Positions 1 through 9,048 of a stretch of 64,000 nt of DNA are shown here, piece after piece; the first letter of the stretch is position 1, and the number at the start of each line of letters is the position of its first letter. The translations under genes were made by a program, and so were the position numbers. This stretch comes from CAJBNH01 sp964447285 (GTDB taxonomy: Bacteria; Myxococcota_A; UBA9042): NCBI GenBank assembly GCA_964447285.1, contig CAYURO010000003.1, forward strand, positions 62,001 through 126,000, written 5' to 3'. The notes below the pieces were generated by a model, which worked only from the letters and a program-made list of their open reading frames with translations, ran no database searches and had not been told where the DNA came from.

Positions 1-1354
1 CCAGGACCTTCTTGGGGTTCGGCATCAGCTCCGTCACCACAAGACTGCCGGGCAGGATTGCCGCAAAGCACTTGTCGACCGCACAGACCTTGCCGTCACC
101 GCAAGCGGCGGTGTTCCAGACCGTGGCGTCGGCTGAGCAGGTCAGCAGGCTGTTGCCGTCGCACTTGGTAGCGCCGGGGGTGCAGATCTTGTCTACGCAC
201 GCACCCGTCTTGCAGATCTGCGTGTCCTTGCATGCGTCCGGAGTCGGGGCGGTTCCGGTCGCATCGCACGTCTCGACCGCGTTGTCCTTGCAGATCTTCT
301 GATCCGGCTCGCACACGATGGCAGCGCAGGCGCCAGCCACGCAGGTCGACTGATCGGGGCACGCCGTCTCGTCCCACGCAAGGCCCAGACCGTTGCATGT
401 CGCCAGCTTGGCATCGGCGCACTTGACCGCCGCGGGCTCGCAGACTTGCGCCTGGCACTGGTCATCGGCGCAGACATTGCCCTCACCGCACGCGTTGGCG
501 TCGATGCCGCTGCCCGCCTCGTTGCAGGTCAGCAGCGTTTGGTCGTCCGAACACGCGGCGTCGCCCGGCAGGCAAATGTCGGGTAGACACAGACCGCCCC
601 AGCAGTACTCGGCGCTGGCGCACTCGCTGTCCTGGGCGCACTGGGCGCACGCACCGGAAACGCACTGGTTCTGCACACCGGAGCAGTCCTCATGGATCGA
701 GCACGCCTTGGCCTCGGGGTAGCACTGGCCCGCGGTGCAGGTTTCGCCCTGGGCGCAGTCGGCGTTCTCAGCACACTCGGCGCAGAAGCCCAAGTCGTCG
801 CAGATGTCTCCCAGTGACGTGCAGGTGGCGTCCTCAGCGCACTCGACCGCGTCCTGACACGCGCCATCGACGCAGCGGCCGCCCGGCCAGCCGCAGTGGG
901 CGGCGTGCAGGCACTCGACGCAACTGCCGGTGCCGAGGTCGCAAAACGGCGTGGCAGCGTCGCATTCCGTAGAGGTCGTGCAGCCGGGCAGGGCCACGTC
1001 GGCATCCGTTTCTGCGTCCGTTTCCGCGTCCGCTGCCGCGTCCGTTTCCGCGTCCGCATCAGCGTCCGGCTGCAGGTCGGGCCCGAAACCCGAGTCGATG
1101 TCTTGATTTGTGTCGATGGCGTCCACATCGGTCGAGACCGTGTCCGGCTCCACCGCGTCCGTCTGGGCGTCGTCCACGTCCGCGACCGAGTCACCCGGGT
1201 CTACGTCACCGACGGAATCCACCGATGAGTCCGTGGCGTCGGTCTCGGTCGGGTCCGAGCCGCAGCCGGCGACGCCCAACAATGCCACGACGGCGCAGGC
1301 GGTCACTGTCGAGCGGAACGTGATAGAGCGAGTCAGCAGGGCGACCAAACGCAT
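1..1354 (-). CDS. Cys-rich lamin-tail lipoprotein, 3' end cut by window edge
   Basis: The frame is open from an ATG at 1354 to the window edge, giving at least 451 residues. A GAAGGAG Shine-Dalgarno precedes the start. The N-terminus has a long signal peptide with lipobox LGVAGC, so the protein is a predicted lipoprotein. An Asp/Thr/Ala-rich linker follows (about residues 35-125), partly built from GAT/GCG/GAA codon repeats. Then come many short Cys modules of the type CxxxxxC...CxxGxC (about residues 125-435). The last visible residues, beginning LPGSLVVTELMPNPK, match the first strand of a lamin-tail (LTD) domain. The downstream neighbour on the other side of the gap (1508-4933) has the same lipobox/Cys/LTD logic, so the two look like tandem paralogues. 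A surface-exposed, disulfide-rich structural or adhesive role is inference; no enzyme motif is visible. Confidence 0.85.
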   Translation of the reverse strand, partial: MRLVALLTRSITFRSTVTACAVVALLGVAGCGSDPTETDATDSSVDSVGDVDPGDSVADVDDAQTDAVEPDTVSTDVDAIDTNQDIDSGFGPDLQPDADADAETDAAADAETDAETDADVALPGCTTSTECDAATPFCDLGTGSCVECLHAAHCGWPGGRCVDGACQDAVECAEDATCTSLGDICDDLGFCAECAENADCAQGETCTAGQCYPEAKACSIHEDCSGVQNQCVSGACAQCAQDSECASAEYCWGGLCLPDICLPGDAACSDDQTLLTCNEAGSGIDANACGEGNVCADDQCQAQVCEPAAVKCADAKLATCNGLGLAWDETACPDQSTCVAGACAAIVCEPDQKICKDNAVETCDATGTAPTPDACKDTQICKTGACVDKICTPGATKCDGNSLLTCSADATVWNTAACGDGKVCAVDKCFAAILPGSLVVTELMPNPKKVL

Positions 1355-1460
1355 GACGATCTCCTTCGCAGTGGGTGCCCACGCAAAAGCACCGTTGGTG
1401 CACATCGCGGGGGCCCACACATTCAGAGTTGGCGGACCGGGCCGCCGGGAATGAAGGTCA

Positions 1461-1484
1461 GGCGCCCCCGGGGGGAAGGGCGCC
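1461..1484. terminator. GC hairpin between the two lamin-tail lipoprotein genes
   Basis: GGCGCCC (1461-1467) and GGGCGCC (1478-1484) form a 7-bp stem just past the stop of the 1508-4933 gene and upstream of the 1-1354 gene. No T-run follows, so an intrinsic terminator is only a possibility. Confidence 0.3.
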
Positions 1485-1507
1485 CTCGCAAGCTGGTTCG
1501 GCTCAGA

Positions 1508-4500
1508 CTATAGACCGAACATCCGATAGCGCAGCGCGAGCCACATCGTGTCGAGCCAGAGGTCGAACCGCGGGTCGCCGGGCATGTACATGTACGGAGC
1601 AGGCGGCGGGGGCGGTGGTACGCAGGCCGGGTTCAGCTTGGCAGGCGAGCCCTTGGACTTGGTGTCGGTGCCGTAGAGTTCGACGCCGAGGCACCAGTTC
1701 GCCGGGAGGTCGTTGTCCACGGTGCTGGTCACGTCGCCAGACAAGGACAGCGTGGCGCCTTCGACATTTGCCGGCCAACCGGCACCGGCCCATGTGTACG
1801 CGACCTTGTCGATGGAGACGCCGCCGATCTGAAGCTCCACATAGTCCTCGCCGGAGTTGCCCATCGCCAGCGACGAGTAGATGTAGTCGGGCGTCAGGTT
1901 GCCGCCGTTCTTTGTGGCGTCCGCTGACTGGCCAAACACGAAGTGCTGGCCCGGCTGGATCATCACGGGGTTGCCCTTGCCGTCGACCGTGAACTTGTCG
2001 GAGACGACGGTCGGCTTGCCGATGACCACCATCTTGTCCAGGTTGATGGGCTTGTCGGTCAAGTTGACGATCTCAAACCACTCTCCAGCCGGCTCAGTAA
2101 ACGCGTTGACCATGATCTCAGTGATCATCAGGTCGCCCGGCTGGACCGCGTCCGCGATCTCCGTCACGCACTTGTCGCAGCCGTCGCCAGCGAGGTCGTT
2201 GCCGTCGTCGCACTCTTCGCCGGCCTCGACGATCTTGTTGCCGCAGACCGGGTCGGGCAGGGCCTGGCAGACGTCGCCCTTGCCGTCGTTGTCGGTGTCA
2301 GCTTGGTCGGCGTTGGCCACCGTCGGGCAGTTGTCGCAGGCGTCGCCCAACTTGTCGCCGTCGGTGTCCTTCTGGTCGGCGTTCTTGACGAGTTTGCAGT
2401 TGTCCGCCTCGTCGTTCTTGCCGTCGCCATCGGTGTCGACCGGGCAGGCGGGATTCTCAAGGCCGGGGGTGCCGTAGTCGCCTGCGCCGAACTTGACCGT
2501 CGCGATGCACCAGTTGGCTCCCGCGTCGTTATCGACGGTGGTGGCCTTGGCAAGGTCGACCTGGTAGGACTTGCCGGTGTTCAGGCCCGGCCATCCGTTC
2601 TTGCCGGGGGTGTAGACGACCTGATCCAGCACGGTGCCGTTCTGCTCGACTTGCACGGTCACGGTGCCGGAGTTCGACAGGGAGACGGCGCTGCCGTAGG
2701 CGTAGGCCACCGTCACGCCACCGTTGGTCGCCACGTCGCCGTTCTTGGCCAGCACCGCATAGCCGCCGGCCTTCACCAGAACGGAATCGACAGGGGTGAT
2801 CACGTGCATCGATGAGTTGACGCGCACCGTCAGGCCCGCGAGATCCACGTCCACGGTTCCGGGGTTGTAGAGCTCGATCCACTCGCCGTTGGCATCCGTG
2901 ACCACGTTGGGGTCGGGCAGCAGCTCGTTGATGATGAGGGCCCCAACCTCCAGTTGCGACTCGATCACGCACTTGGGGCTGCAGCCGTCGGCGGGCTTGA
3001 GGTTGCCGTCGTCACAGGCCTCGACGTCCTCGAGCACGCCGTTGCCGCAGCCGGGGGCCTCGCAGGCGTTGCCGACGTCGTTGTTGTTTGCGTCGGCCTG
3101 ATCCGGATTCGCCAGATCCTTGCAGTTGTCGCAGGCGTCGCCCCAGCCGTCCTGGTCGATGTCCTCTTGCTGCACGTTCTTGACGCTCTTGCAGTTGTCC
3201 GTCTTGTCCGGGATGCCGTCCTTGTCCTCGTCCTGATCGGCGCCTTCGCAGCTGGGGTTCAGCTGGCCGGGCGAGCCGAAGTCGCCGGCGCCGTAGGGGG
3301 CCTGGCCCTTGCACCAGTTGAGGCCTGCGTCGTTCGAGGTGGTGTCGAACATGGTCGGGTCGAGAGCGGCCGACTTGCCAGCCAGGATGGGGAAGGTCTT
3401 GTCGTACACGACCTTGTCGACCTCGACGCCCGCGGACCAAATGCTCAGCGTCGCCGACGTCGAGCTGAGGACGATCTTCGAATAGACGTAGCCGGGCTTC
3501 GGCAACTGGCCGTTCTTCAGCGGATCCGCGTTGTTGGCCAGCAGGAACACGCCCTTGGCGGGAACGATCAGCGCTGCCGGTGCGCCCAGAACGTGCTTGA
3601 TCGGCGTCGTCGTCCCGACCTGCAGCGTCAGTCCGTTGATCTGGATGTCGCTCTCGGTCGGGTTGTACAGCTCGATCCACTCGCCCAGGTCGTCCGACAC
3701 GGTGGCCGGGTTGGGCATGAATTCGGCGATAACCAGCGCACCGGCGGCCACCGGCAGCTCCTTCATGCACCACGCGCTGCAGCCGTCGCCGCCGAGGTGG
3801 TTGTTGTCCTCGCACTCCTCGCCCTCGTCCAGCGTGCCGTTGCCGCACGAGACCACGGGGCCTTCGCAGTCGTCACCGATGCCGTTGTCGTTGCCGTCGT
3901 ACTGCGTGGGGTTGGCGACGGCGGGGCAGTTGTCCAGATGGTCGGCAATGCCGTCCTTGTCCTTGTCCTTCTCGCAGATGTCGTTCGCCGCGCCGGGCGT
4001 GCCCTTGTCGCCGCCGGGCATCAAGGTCGTCGCTCCGCACCAAGCGTCGGCAAGATCGTTGCCGGTGTCCGACGTCTCGCTGGGGCTCAGGGACATGGCG
4101 ACGCCGTTCAGGGTCGGCCAGCCGCCCGCGGTGTTGTAAGCGATCTCGTCGATGACGACGCCGTTGGACTCGAGGACCAGACCGTCCGTGGTGTTCGTCA
4201 GCGTCATCGCGTTGCCGTAGGCGTGGTTCACGATCGCGCCGCCGTTCTTTGCGGCGTCGGTCGTGCGGCCGAACACGAACCAGCTCTTCGGCTCAATCGT
4301 CGTCGTGCCACTCGGAACCGCATACTTCTCAGTGCCCTTGTCACGGATGAGCAGGCCGGTCAGGTCGATGGCCGTGTCGGTGGTGTTGTAGATCTCGAAC
4401 CACTCGCCGTCAGCGTCGGCAACGGGCACGGCGCTGGTGCCGTAGGGGTTGTACATGACCTCGGTGACCACCAAGTCGCCCGGAAGCAGCTCGGGGCCGA

Positions 4501-4933
4501 CCACGTCTGACCCGTCCGGCGTTGTGTCGACGCTATCGCCGCCGTCGGCCACCACGTCGGTGCAGGTGTTCGTCTTGCCGGGCATACACTTCTTGTTCGA
4601 GCAGTAATCGCCCGTCGTGCACTCGTCGCCGTCGTCGCAGCTGGCCTTGTTCGCCACCTGCACGCACTTGCCGGCTTGGCAGAGGCCGTCGGTACACGGG
4701 TCCTCGTCCTTGCAGTCCTGAGCGACCTTGCACTGCGCGACCGTGTCGCCTGTGGTGTCGCTGGCATCGGAGGCGTCGGCCACGTCGCCGGCGGTATCGA
4801 CGATGCCATCGAGCTGGGTGTCACCGGTGATGGTGTCCAAGGGCGAGGTGTCGGTGGTGCCGTCGGTTGTGTCACTGCACGCAGCAGCGAAACCAGTCAG
4901 GGCCATCAGGAGCAGGACGAGACGCAGCTTCAT
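1508..4933 (-). CDS. Lipoprotein with four lamin-tail domains alternating with TSP3 and Cys-rich repeats
   Basis: 1141 residues. The signal peptide ends at lipobox FAAAC (Cys19), followed by an Asp/Thr-rich linker and a Cys-rich segment (about 65-125). The body is a regular array of lamin-tail domain, thrombospondin type-3 calcium-binding repeats (DxDxDGxxD...DNCP type) and a CGNGxxExGEECDDGN Cys module. The unit occurs three times and a fourth lamin-tail domain closes the array. LTDs start near residues 150, 396, 661 and 931. TSP3 blocks lie near 315-360, 568-624 and 831-895, and CGNG modules near 363, 628 and 897. Each LTD carries the GEWxEIYN/GEWIELYN signature. The last ~30 residues are Pro-rich, then aromatic. 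LTDs occur in secreted bacterial proteins, often near nucleases or adhesins; none is fused here. A cell-surface, calcium-stabilised role is inference. The ATG at 4933 fits the signal peptide. Confidence 0.9.
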   Translation of the reverse strand: MKLRLVLLLMALTGFAAACSDTTDGTTDTSPLDTITGDTQLDGIVDTAGDVADASDASDTTGDTVAQCKVAQDCKDEDPCTDGLCQAGKCVQVANKASCDDGDECTTGDYCSNKKCMPGKTNTCTDVVADGGDSVDTTPDGSDVVGPELLPGDLVVTEVMYNPYGTSAVPVADADGEWFEIYNTTDTAIDLTGLLIRDKGTEKYAVPSGTTTIEPKSWFVFGRTTDAAKNGGAIVNHAYGNAMTLTNTTDGLVLESNGVVIDEIAYNTAGGWPTLNGVAMSLSPSETSDTGNDLADAWCGATTLMPGGDKGTPGAANDICEKDKDKDGIADHLDNCPAVANPTQYDGNDNGIGDDCEGPVVSCGNGTLDEGEECEDNNHLGGDGCSAWCMKELPVAAGALVIAEFMPNPATVSDDLGEWIELYNPTESDIQINGLTLQVGTTTPIKHVLGAPAALIVPAKGVFLLANNADPLKNGQLPKPGYVYSKIVLSSTSATLSIWSAGVEVDKVVYDKTFPILAGKSAALDPTMFDTTSNDAGLNWCKGQAPYGAGDFGSPGQLNPSCEGADQDEDKDGIPDKTDNCKSVKNVQQEDIDQDGWGDACDNCKDLANPDQADANNNDVGNACEAPGCGNGVLEDVEACDDGNLKPADGCSPKCVIESQLEVGALIINELLPDPNVVTDANGEWIELYNPGTVDVDLAGLTVRVNSSMHVITPVDSVLVKAGGYAVLAKNGDVATNGGVTVAYAYGSAVSLSNSGTVTVQVEQNGTVLDQVVYTPGKNGWPGLNTGKSYQVDLAKATTVDNDAGANWCIATVKFGAGDYGTPGLENPACPVDTDGDGKNDEADNCKLVKNADQKDTDGDKLGDACDNCPTVANADQADTDNDGKGDVCQALPDPVCGNKIVEAGEECDDGNDLAGDGCDKCVTEIADAVQPGDLMITEIMVNAFTEPAGEWFEIVNLTDKPINLDKMVVIGKPTVVSDKFTVDGKGNPVMIQPGQHFVFGQSADATKNGGNLTPDYIYSSLAMGNSGEDYVELQIGGVSIDKVAYTWAGAGWPANVEGATLSLSGDVTSTVDNDLPANWCLGVELYGTDTKSKGSPAKLNPACVPPPPPPAPYMYMPGDPRFDLWLDTMWLALRYRMFGL

Positions 4934-4997
4934 TGCAGAACCTCAGGTAGAGCCAAAAGAACCCATCGCGCCGGGGGATTCACGACAAGGGGCAAGT

Positions 4998-5027
4998 AGT
5001 GTACCCGTTCAGCATCGGTGGCCGCAA
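4998..5027 (-). promoter_or_regulatory. Candidate sigma-70-type promoter for the 1508-4933 lipoprotein
   Basis: Read on the minus strand: TTGCGG, 18-bp spacer, TACACT, about 65 bases before the ATG at 4933. The -10 agrees with the TANNNT pattern seen repeatedly in this window. Confidence 0.5.
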
Positions 5028-5079
5028 CGAGTCTTCGCGAAAGGTTCGGATTGTCGCAGACGTGGTCGCGTCCATCGGT

Positions 5080-5108
5080 TTGACACGGACGCCGAAGGAA
5101 GCACACTG
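5080..5108 (+). promoter_or_regulatory. Candidate -35 box (perfect TTGACA) upstream of the TPR gene
   Basis: TTGACA at 5080-5085, with only a weak -10 (CACACT or ACACTG) 16-17 bp downstream, about 50 bases before the ATG at 5159. Confidence 0.3.
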
Positions 5109-5158
5109 GGCGCCGTCCGCGACCGGAAATAGGGCCGCGCGAGCTACAGGAGCCTTGC

Positions 5159-6052
5159 ATGTACGCGGTTCGCTCCAGTTGGATCGGTTCGACCGCCGCC
5201 GCCCTCACGGTGTGGACGCTGTCGTCCGTCGCCCTTGCCGCCGAGACCCGCAGCGCGGAGGACTGGTTTCGCGAAGGGGTCGAGAAGCTGAGTGACGGCA
5301 AGCTGGAAGAGGCCACCACCGCCTTTCAGTTCTGCGTCGAAGAAAAGCCCGACCTCAAGGAGTGCTGGTTCAACTTGGGCGTCGCGTGGGGCCGCCGGCG
5401 CGACTTCTCGAACGAAGCCAAGGCGTACCTGAAGGCTGTCGAGCTCGACCCCACCTACGGACGCGCGCACTTCAATCTCGGCGTCGCGTATGAGGATCTC
5501 GGCCGCCCCACCGACGCACTTCGGCACTATGACTTGGCGATTGGAAATGACCCGACCAGTCAGGACGCCTACTTGAACAAGGCGATGCTGCTGCTGAGCG
5601 AGAAGCGCTTCGACGAGGCGATTGCCGGCTTCGAGCGCGCGATCGCCGTCGCTCCGGACAACGCCGAGTCCTACTACGACTTGGCGGAGGCCGTTCACCT
5701 CAAGGCCCAGCAATTCGAGGAGCCTCAGCGCACTGCGTGGCTGCGACGCGCGGTGTCGACCTACCAGCAGTGTCTGGCGCGCGACCCCAGGCACCACCGG
5801 GCGTACTACAACATCGGCGTGGTGCAGCACCGACTGCGCGACATGGCCGCGGAAGTGGCTGCCTACCGCAAGGCGCTGGAGCTGCGGCCCGGCTACCTGC
5901 CGGCGTTGTACAATCTGGCCTTTGCCCTGCGCGACAAGGGCGACAAGCCCGCAGCGAAACAGGCCTTCGAAGTCTATCTGGCGGTGGCGGGCAAGCAGCC
6001 GTCCGAGGCGCGCTTCGTCGAGGCGGCCCGCAAGGAAATGCAGAAGCTGTAG
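5159..6052 (+). CDS. Exported TPR-repeat protein
   Basis: 297 residues. A signal peptide ends near residue 27 (VALAAE). About six tetratricopeptide repeats fill the rest, recognisable by the ...WFNLGVAW..., ...AHFNLGVAYEDLG..., ...AYLNKAMLLL..., ...YYDLAEAVHL..., ...AYYNIGVVQHRL... and ...ALYNLAFALRDKG... helices. TPR arrays mediate protein-protein contacts; a periplasmic scaffold or assembly role is inference. The ATG is preceded by CTACAGGAGCC, a good Shine-Dalgarno. The gene converges on the sigma-54 activator gene, with 9 bases between the stops and no hairpin. No catalytic domain is seen. Confidence 0.88.
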   Translation: MYAVRSSWIGSTAAALTVWTLSSVALAAETRSAEDWFREGVEKLSDGKLEEATTAFQFCVEEKPDLKECWFNLGVAWGRRRDFSNEAKAYLKAVELDPTYGRAHFNLGVAYEDLGRPTDALRHYDLAIGNDPTSQDAYLNKAMLLLSEKRFDEAIAGFERAIAVAPDNAESYYDLAEAVHLKAQQFEEPQRTAWLRRAVSTYQQCLARDPRHHRAYYNIGVVQHRLRDMAAEVAAYRKALELRPGYLPALYNLAFALRDKGDKPAAKQAFEVYLAVAGKQPSEARFVEAARKEMQKL

Positions 6053-6061
6053 GGGCTTGGT

Positions 6062-7885
6062 CTAGTCGAACTCGGGCGCGGCGTCGTCTTCGCGCTCCCG
6101 CTCCAGGTACCGGAACACCGTCCGCACGTCGACCCCCAGATCCTTGGCCGTCTGGGCGCGGTTGCCGCCGTTGATCTCCAGGATCCGCCGCACGTAGCCC
6201 CGGGCGAACGTCTCCTTCGCCTCGTTCAGCGGCTCGATGCGCCCCGCCTGCAGGGCGCCCAAGTCCAGATCCGCCGCTGTGATCGTGCGCGTGTCGCAGA
6301 AGATCACCGCCTTCTTCAGGCGGTTTTCGAGCTCGCGGATGTTGCCTGGCCAGCGGTGCAGGTGCATGGCGCGCACGGCATCTTCCGAAAAGCCGTCGAT
6401 GCGCACCGACAGCTCCTCGCACTGACGCTTCAGGAAATAGCGGGCAAGCATCATCACGTCCTCACCCCGGTCGCGCAGGGGGGCGAGGTGCAGACGAACG
6501 ACGTTGAGGCGGTAGAACAAGTCCTCGCGGAAGTTGCCGGTCTTGACCTCTTCCGACAGCGTTCGATTGGTCGCCGCGACGATGCGGATGTCGACGTCGC
6601 GACCTTGCGAGTCGCCCACGCGAGAGACCTTGCGATCCTCCAGGACGCGCAAGAGCTTGACCTGCAGCGCCAGCGGCAGCTCGCCAATCTCGTCCAGGAA
6701 CAGCGTGCCACCGTGGGCCTGCTGGAACTTGCCGTCGCGCGTGACCACCGCACCCGTGAAGGCGCCGCGGACGTGGCCGAACAGCTCGCTCTCCAGCAGG
6801 TTGGCGGGGATCGCGCCGCAATTAATGACCACGAACGGACCCTTGGCGCGGTTGGAGCGGCGGTGGATCTCGCCGGCGACCAGTTCCTTGCCGGTGCCCG
6901 TCTCGCCCTCGATCAGCACAGAGATGTCGGTGCCTGCGACCTTCTCGATCTTGCGGAACATCTCGCGCATCGAGTCGCAGGCGCCGATCAGGCTGCCGAA
7001 GTTCATCCGCTCGATCTGCTGCGTCAGGCTCTGGTTGCTGAGCTTGAGGTCGCTGATCAGGATCGCGTTGCGCAGGACCATGGCGGCCTGGCCGGCAAAG
7101 ACCGTGGCGACGTCGCGTGACTCTTCGGTGAACAGGTTCACCACGTTGTCGTTGCTGAGGTAGATCGCGCCCAGCAGCTCGCCGCGCACCATCAGGGGCA
7201 CGCACAACACCGAGCAGATCTTGAAGTCCATCACCGACTGCGCGGCGTTGAACTCGCGGTCGTTCAGGGCGTCGGAAACGATGACCGGCTGCCGTGTCTG
7301 CAGCACCCGCTCGACGATGGAGTCCGAGATGGCGAGCGGACTTGCGCTGGGTTGGGTCCCCATGGTCAGGCTTCGGGCCACGCGGACCTGCGGCTTCTCG
7401 TCGACCACCAGCAGCACGACGCCGCGCGACGCACGCAGCACCGCCAGAATCGAGTCGAGCATGGTCTCGAGCAGCCGGTCGACGTCGTAACTGCCTGCAA
7501 GTGATTCGGAAAACCGCGCCAGCGCCCCCAGCAGGTCCTCTTGCGCGTGGACTGGACCGGCCAGCGTGCGCGCCGCGGGCTCCCGCTGCTGGCCAATGTG
7601 AAAACGCAGGCGCACCGAGCCGATGTCCACGACGTCGCCCGCCTGCAGGACGTGGGCGTCGCAGCGCCGGCCGTTGACGACCAGTCGCTCGCCGCCGACG
7701 GCCTCCAGCGAGGTCCCCTTGGGTGTGGTGCGTAGCTGTGCGTGAACGTCCGCGATGCCCTTGCCGCGCAGCTGGATGTCGCTGTTCGCGTCGGTGCCGA
7801 TGCTGCAGACCATCTTTTCGATGCGGTGCGACGTCTTGACGACCTCGCCGGGTCCGAGCTCTTGCAGCCACGCGTACGGGGTCAT
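6062..7885 (-). CDS. FHA-GAF sigma-54-dependent transcriptional activator
   Basis: 607 residues. Domains in order: FHA phosphothreonine-binding domain (about 15-95), GAF sensor domain (about 120-275), AAA+ sigma-54 interaction domain (about 290-535) and a Fis-type helix-turn-helix (about 560-600, GGNRAQTAKDLGVDVRTVFRYL). The AAA+ domain has Walker A GETGTGKE (near 327), the sigma-54 contact loop GAFTGA (near 375) and Walker B LFLDEIGELPL (near 397). It should therefore remodel RpoN-holoenzyme at -24/-12 promoters. FHA-type activators are typical of myxobacteria-like genomes and often respond to Ser/Thr kinases. I chose the ATG at 7885 over the in-frame TTG at 7948 because the FHA domain starts directly after it, an AGGAG lies 11 bases upstream, and a TACAAT -10 box (7940-7945) would put transcription start downstream of the TTG. 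rpoN is in this window (24271-25980). Confidence 0.92.
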   Translation of the reverse strand: MTPYAWLQELGPGEVVKTSHRIEKMVCSIGTDANSDIQLRGKGIADVHAQLRTTPKGTSLEAVGGERLVVNGRRCDAHVLQAGDVVDIGSVRLRFHIGQQREPAARTLAGPVHAQEDLLGALARFSESLAGSYDVDRLLETMLDSILAVLRASRGVVLLVVDEKPQVRVARSLTMGTQPSASPLAISDSIVERVLQTRQPVIVSDALNDREFNAAQSVMDFKICSVLCVPLMVRGELLGAIYLSNDNVVNLFTEESRDVATVFAGQAAMVLRNAILISDLKLSNQSLTQQIERMNFGSLIGACDSMREMFRKIEKVAGTDISVLIEGETGTGKELVAGEIHRRSNRAKGPFVVINCGAIPANLLESELFGHVRGAFTGAVVTRDGKFQQAHGGTLFLDEIGELPLALQVKLLRVLEDRKVSRVGDSQGRDVDIRIVAATNRTLSEEVKTGNFREDLFYRLNVVRLHLAPLRDRGEDVMMLARYFLKRQCEELSVRIDGFSEDAVRAMHLHRWPGNIRELENRLKKAVIFCDTRTITAADLDLGALQAGRIEPLNEAKETFARGYVRRILEINGGNRAQTAKDLGVDVRTVFRYLEREREDDAAPEFD

Positions 7886-7967
7886 GGGGTCGCTCGCTCC
7901 TGCGGGAAGGGCCGAGGCAGGATGGACCAGGACCGCCGGATTGTACAACTGCGGCGCAGCAACCCGT

Positions 7968-8897
7968 TCAACGCCCTGCAGTCTGACCGGCAGCGGGGGC
8001 CGGTGGCAGGACCTTGCGGTTGTTCCATGCGTCCACGATGCCCCAGCCCGCGACCAGCCAGAAGGCGGCTCCGGTCGAGAGCTGAATCACCTCGCCGGCC
8101 AAGGGCTTGCTGCCGTGGATTCCGGCGTCGCGGTTCGACAGGTAGTAGGCGGCCGACACCGACGCAAGCACCGTTTCTGCCCCGAGCAGAAGCCACCCCT
8201 TGGTCGGCTGCTGGTTGGCGAACTGTCCGACACCAAAGGGGAAAAATAGCAAGGCGACGGGCGGTGGCTCGACCGGCCGAGGCGGTTCCGGGTCGCGCAG
8301 GTTCTCTTCCGGCTCGATGACGCCCATGCGAATCAGGTTGGCGCGCTGGGCTTCGAAGTCCGCAACCATCTTGGGCGGATAGCGCGCCGGGTCGAGCTTG
8401 GCCCGCGGGTTGCGTACCATCAGCGCCATGAATTCGTCCAACGCGCCTCGCAGGTCATTCTGCCACCACAGCGCCGCACCCAAATACTCACGCGCCTGCC
8501 ACTCGCGCTTCTGGTCGAGCGCGGTTTTGGGGTAGAGCAGCGCCCGTAGTTGCGGGATGGCCTTGTCGAAGTCTTGGTATTCAAAGGCATTGACGGCATC
8601 TTCGAATGGGTCGACAGCGGGCGTCGCTTCGGTCGATGCCACAGGACGCATGACTTTGGGGCGCACGGGCTCGGGCGCGGCAGGCGCCGTGGGCGCAGGT
8701 TCTACAGGCGCCGGTTGCGGCGGGGCGGGTGCAGTGGGGGGGGGCGGCGGACCTGTCGGCTTGGGCTTGGCGGCGACCGCGGGATCCGCCCAGACGCACA
8801 CCACGACCCACAGCAAGATCGACAGCGTGCGAGCGAACCCCGAGGGGCACGGCAGCGTCGCGCGGCGGGGGCAGGGGCTGGGGCGTTGCGGCGACAA
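7968..8897 (-). CDS. Envelope protein with signal peptide, Pro-rich linker and TPR-like region
   Basis: About 309 residues from a TTG at 8897. The N-terminus is a signal peptide (SILLWVVVCVWADPAVAA), followed by a 45-residue Pro/Ala/Glu-rich linker. A helical region resembling TPR hairpins follows (about 100-190, ...AVNAFEYQDFDKAIPQLRALL...). A second proline patch and a hydrophobic C-terminal half contain two probable membrane segments (about 220-275). The start is inferred: longer ORFs begin at 8969 (ATG) or 8996 (TTG), but a TTGGCA-N17-TACGAT promoter overlaps exactly those codons, which leaves the TTG at 8897 as the only in-frame start codon before the signal peptide. No family was recognised with certainty; it resembles DUF-type myxobacterial proteins that count as TPR-containing. 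Function unknown. Confidence 0.75.
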   Translation of the reverse strand: MSPQRPSPCPRRATLPCPSGFARTLSILLWVVVCVWADPAVAAKPKPTGPPPPPTAPAPPQPAPVEPAPTAPAAPEPVRPKVMRPVASTEATPAVDPFEDAVNAFEYQDFDKAIPQLRALLYPKTALDQKREWQAREYLGAALWWQNDLRGALDEFMALMVRNPRAKLDPARYPPKMVADFEAQRANLIRMGVIEPEENLRDPEPPRPVEPPPVALLFFPFGVGQFANQQPTKGWLLLGAETVLASVSAAYYLSNRDAGIHGSKPLAGEVIQLSTGAAFWLVAGWGIVDAWNNRKVLPPAPAAGQTAGR

Positions 8898-8967
8898 TTC
8901 CCTATCCGGTCCCGGGGGTGGCGGTTGAGGGCGCCCACGCGGCGCACGGCATATGCAAGCGGAGGCC

Positions 8968-8996
8968 ATCGTAGGCCAAGGCGGCGCGACTGCCAA
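8968..8996 (-). promoter_or_regulatory. Strong candidate promoter for the 7968-8897 gene
   Basis: Minus strand: TTGGCA, 17-bp spacer, TACGAT. Predicted start of transcription is near 8961, about 60 bases before the TTG start codon at 8897. Confidence 0.55.
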
Positions 8997-9048
8997 CCGC
9001 GTGTGCCGATTGCTGAACTACCTGATGGGACGCGGGAACTTGCCGCTG

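Noticed and set aside
2954..4510. Plus-strand frame of 518 codons
   Set aside because: Antisense of the lamin-tail lipoprotein; valine/arginine-rich shadow.
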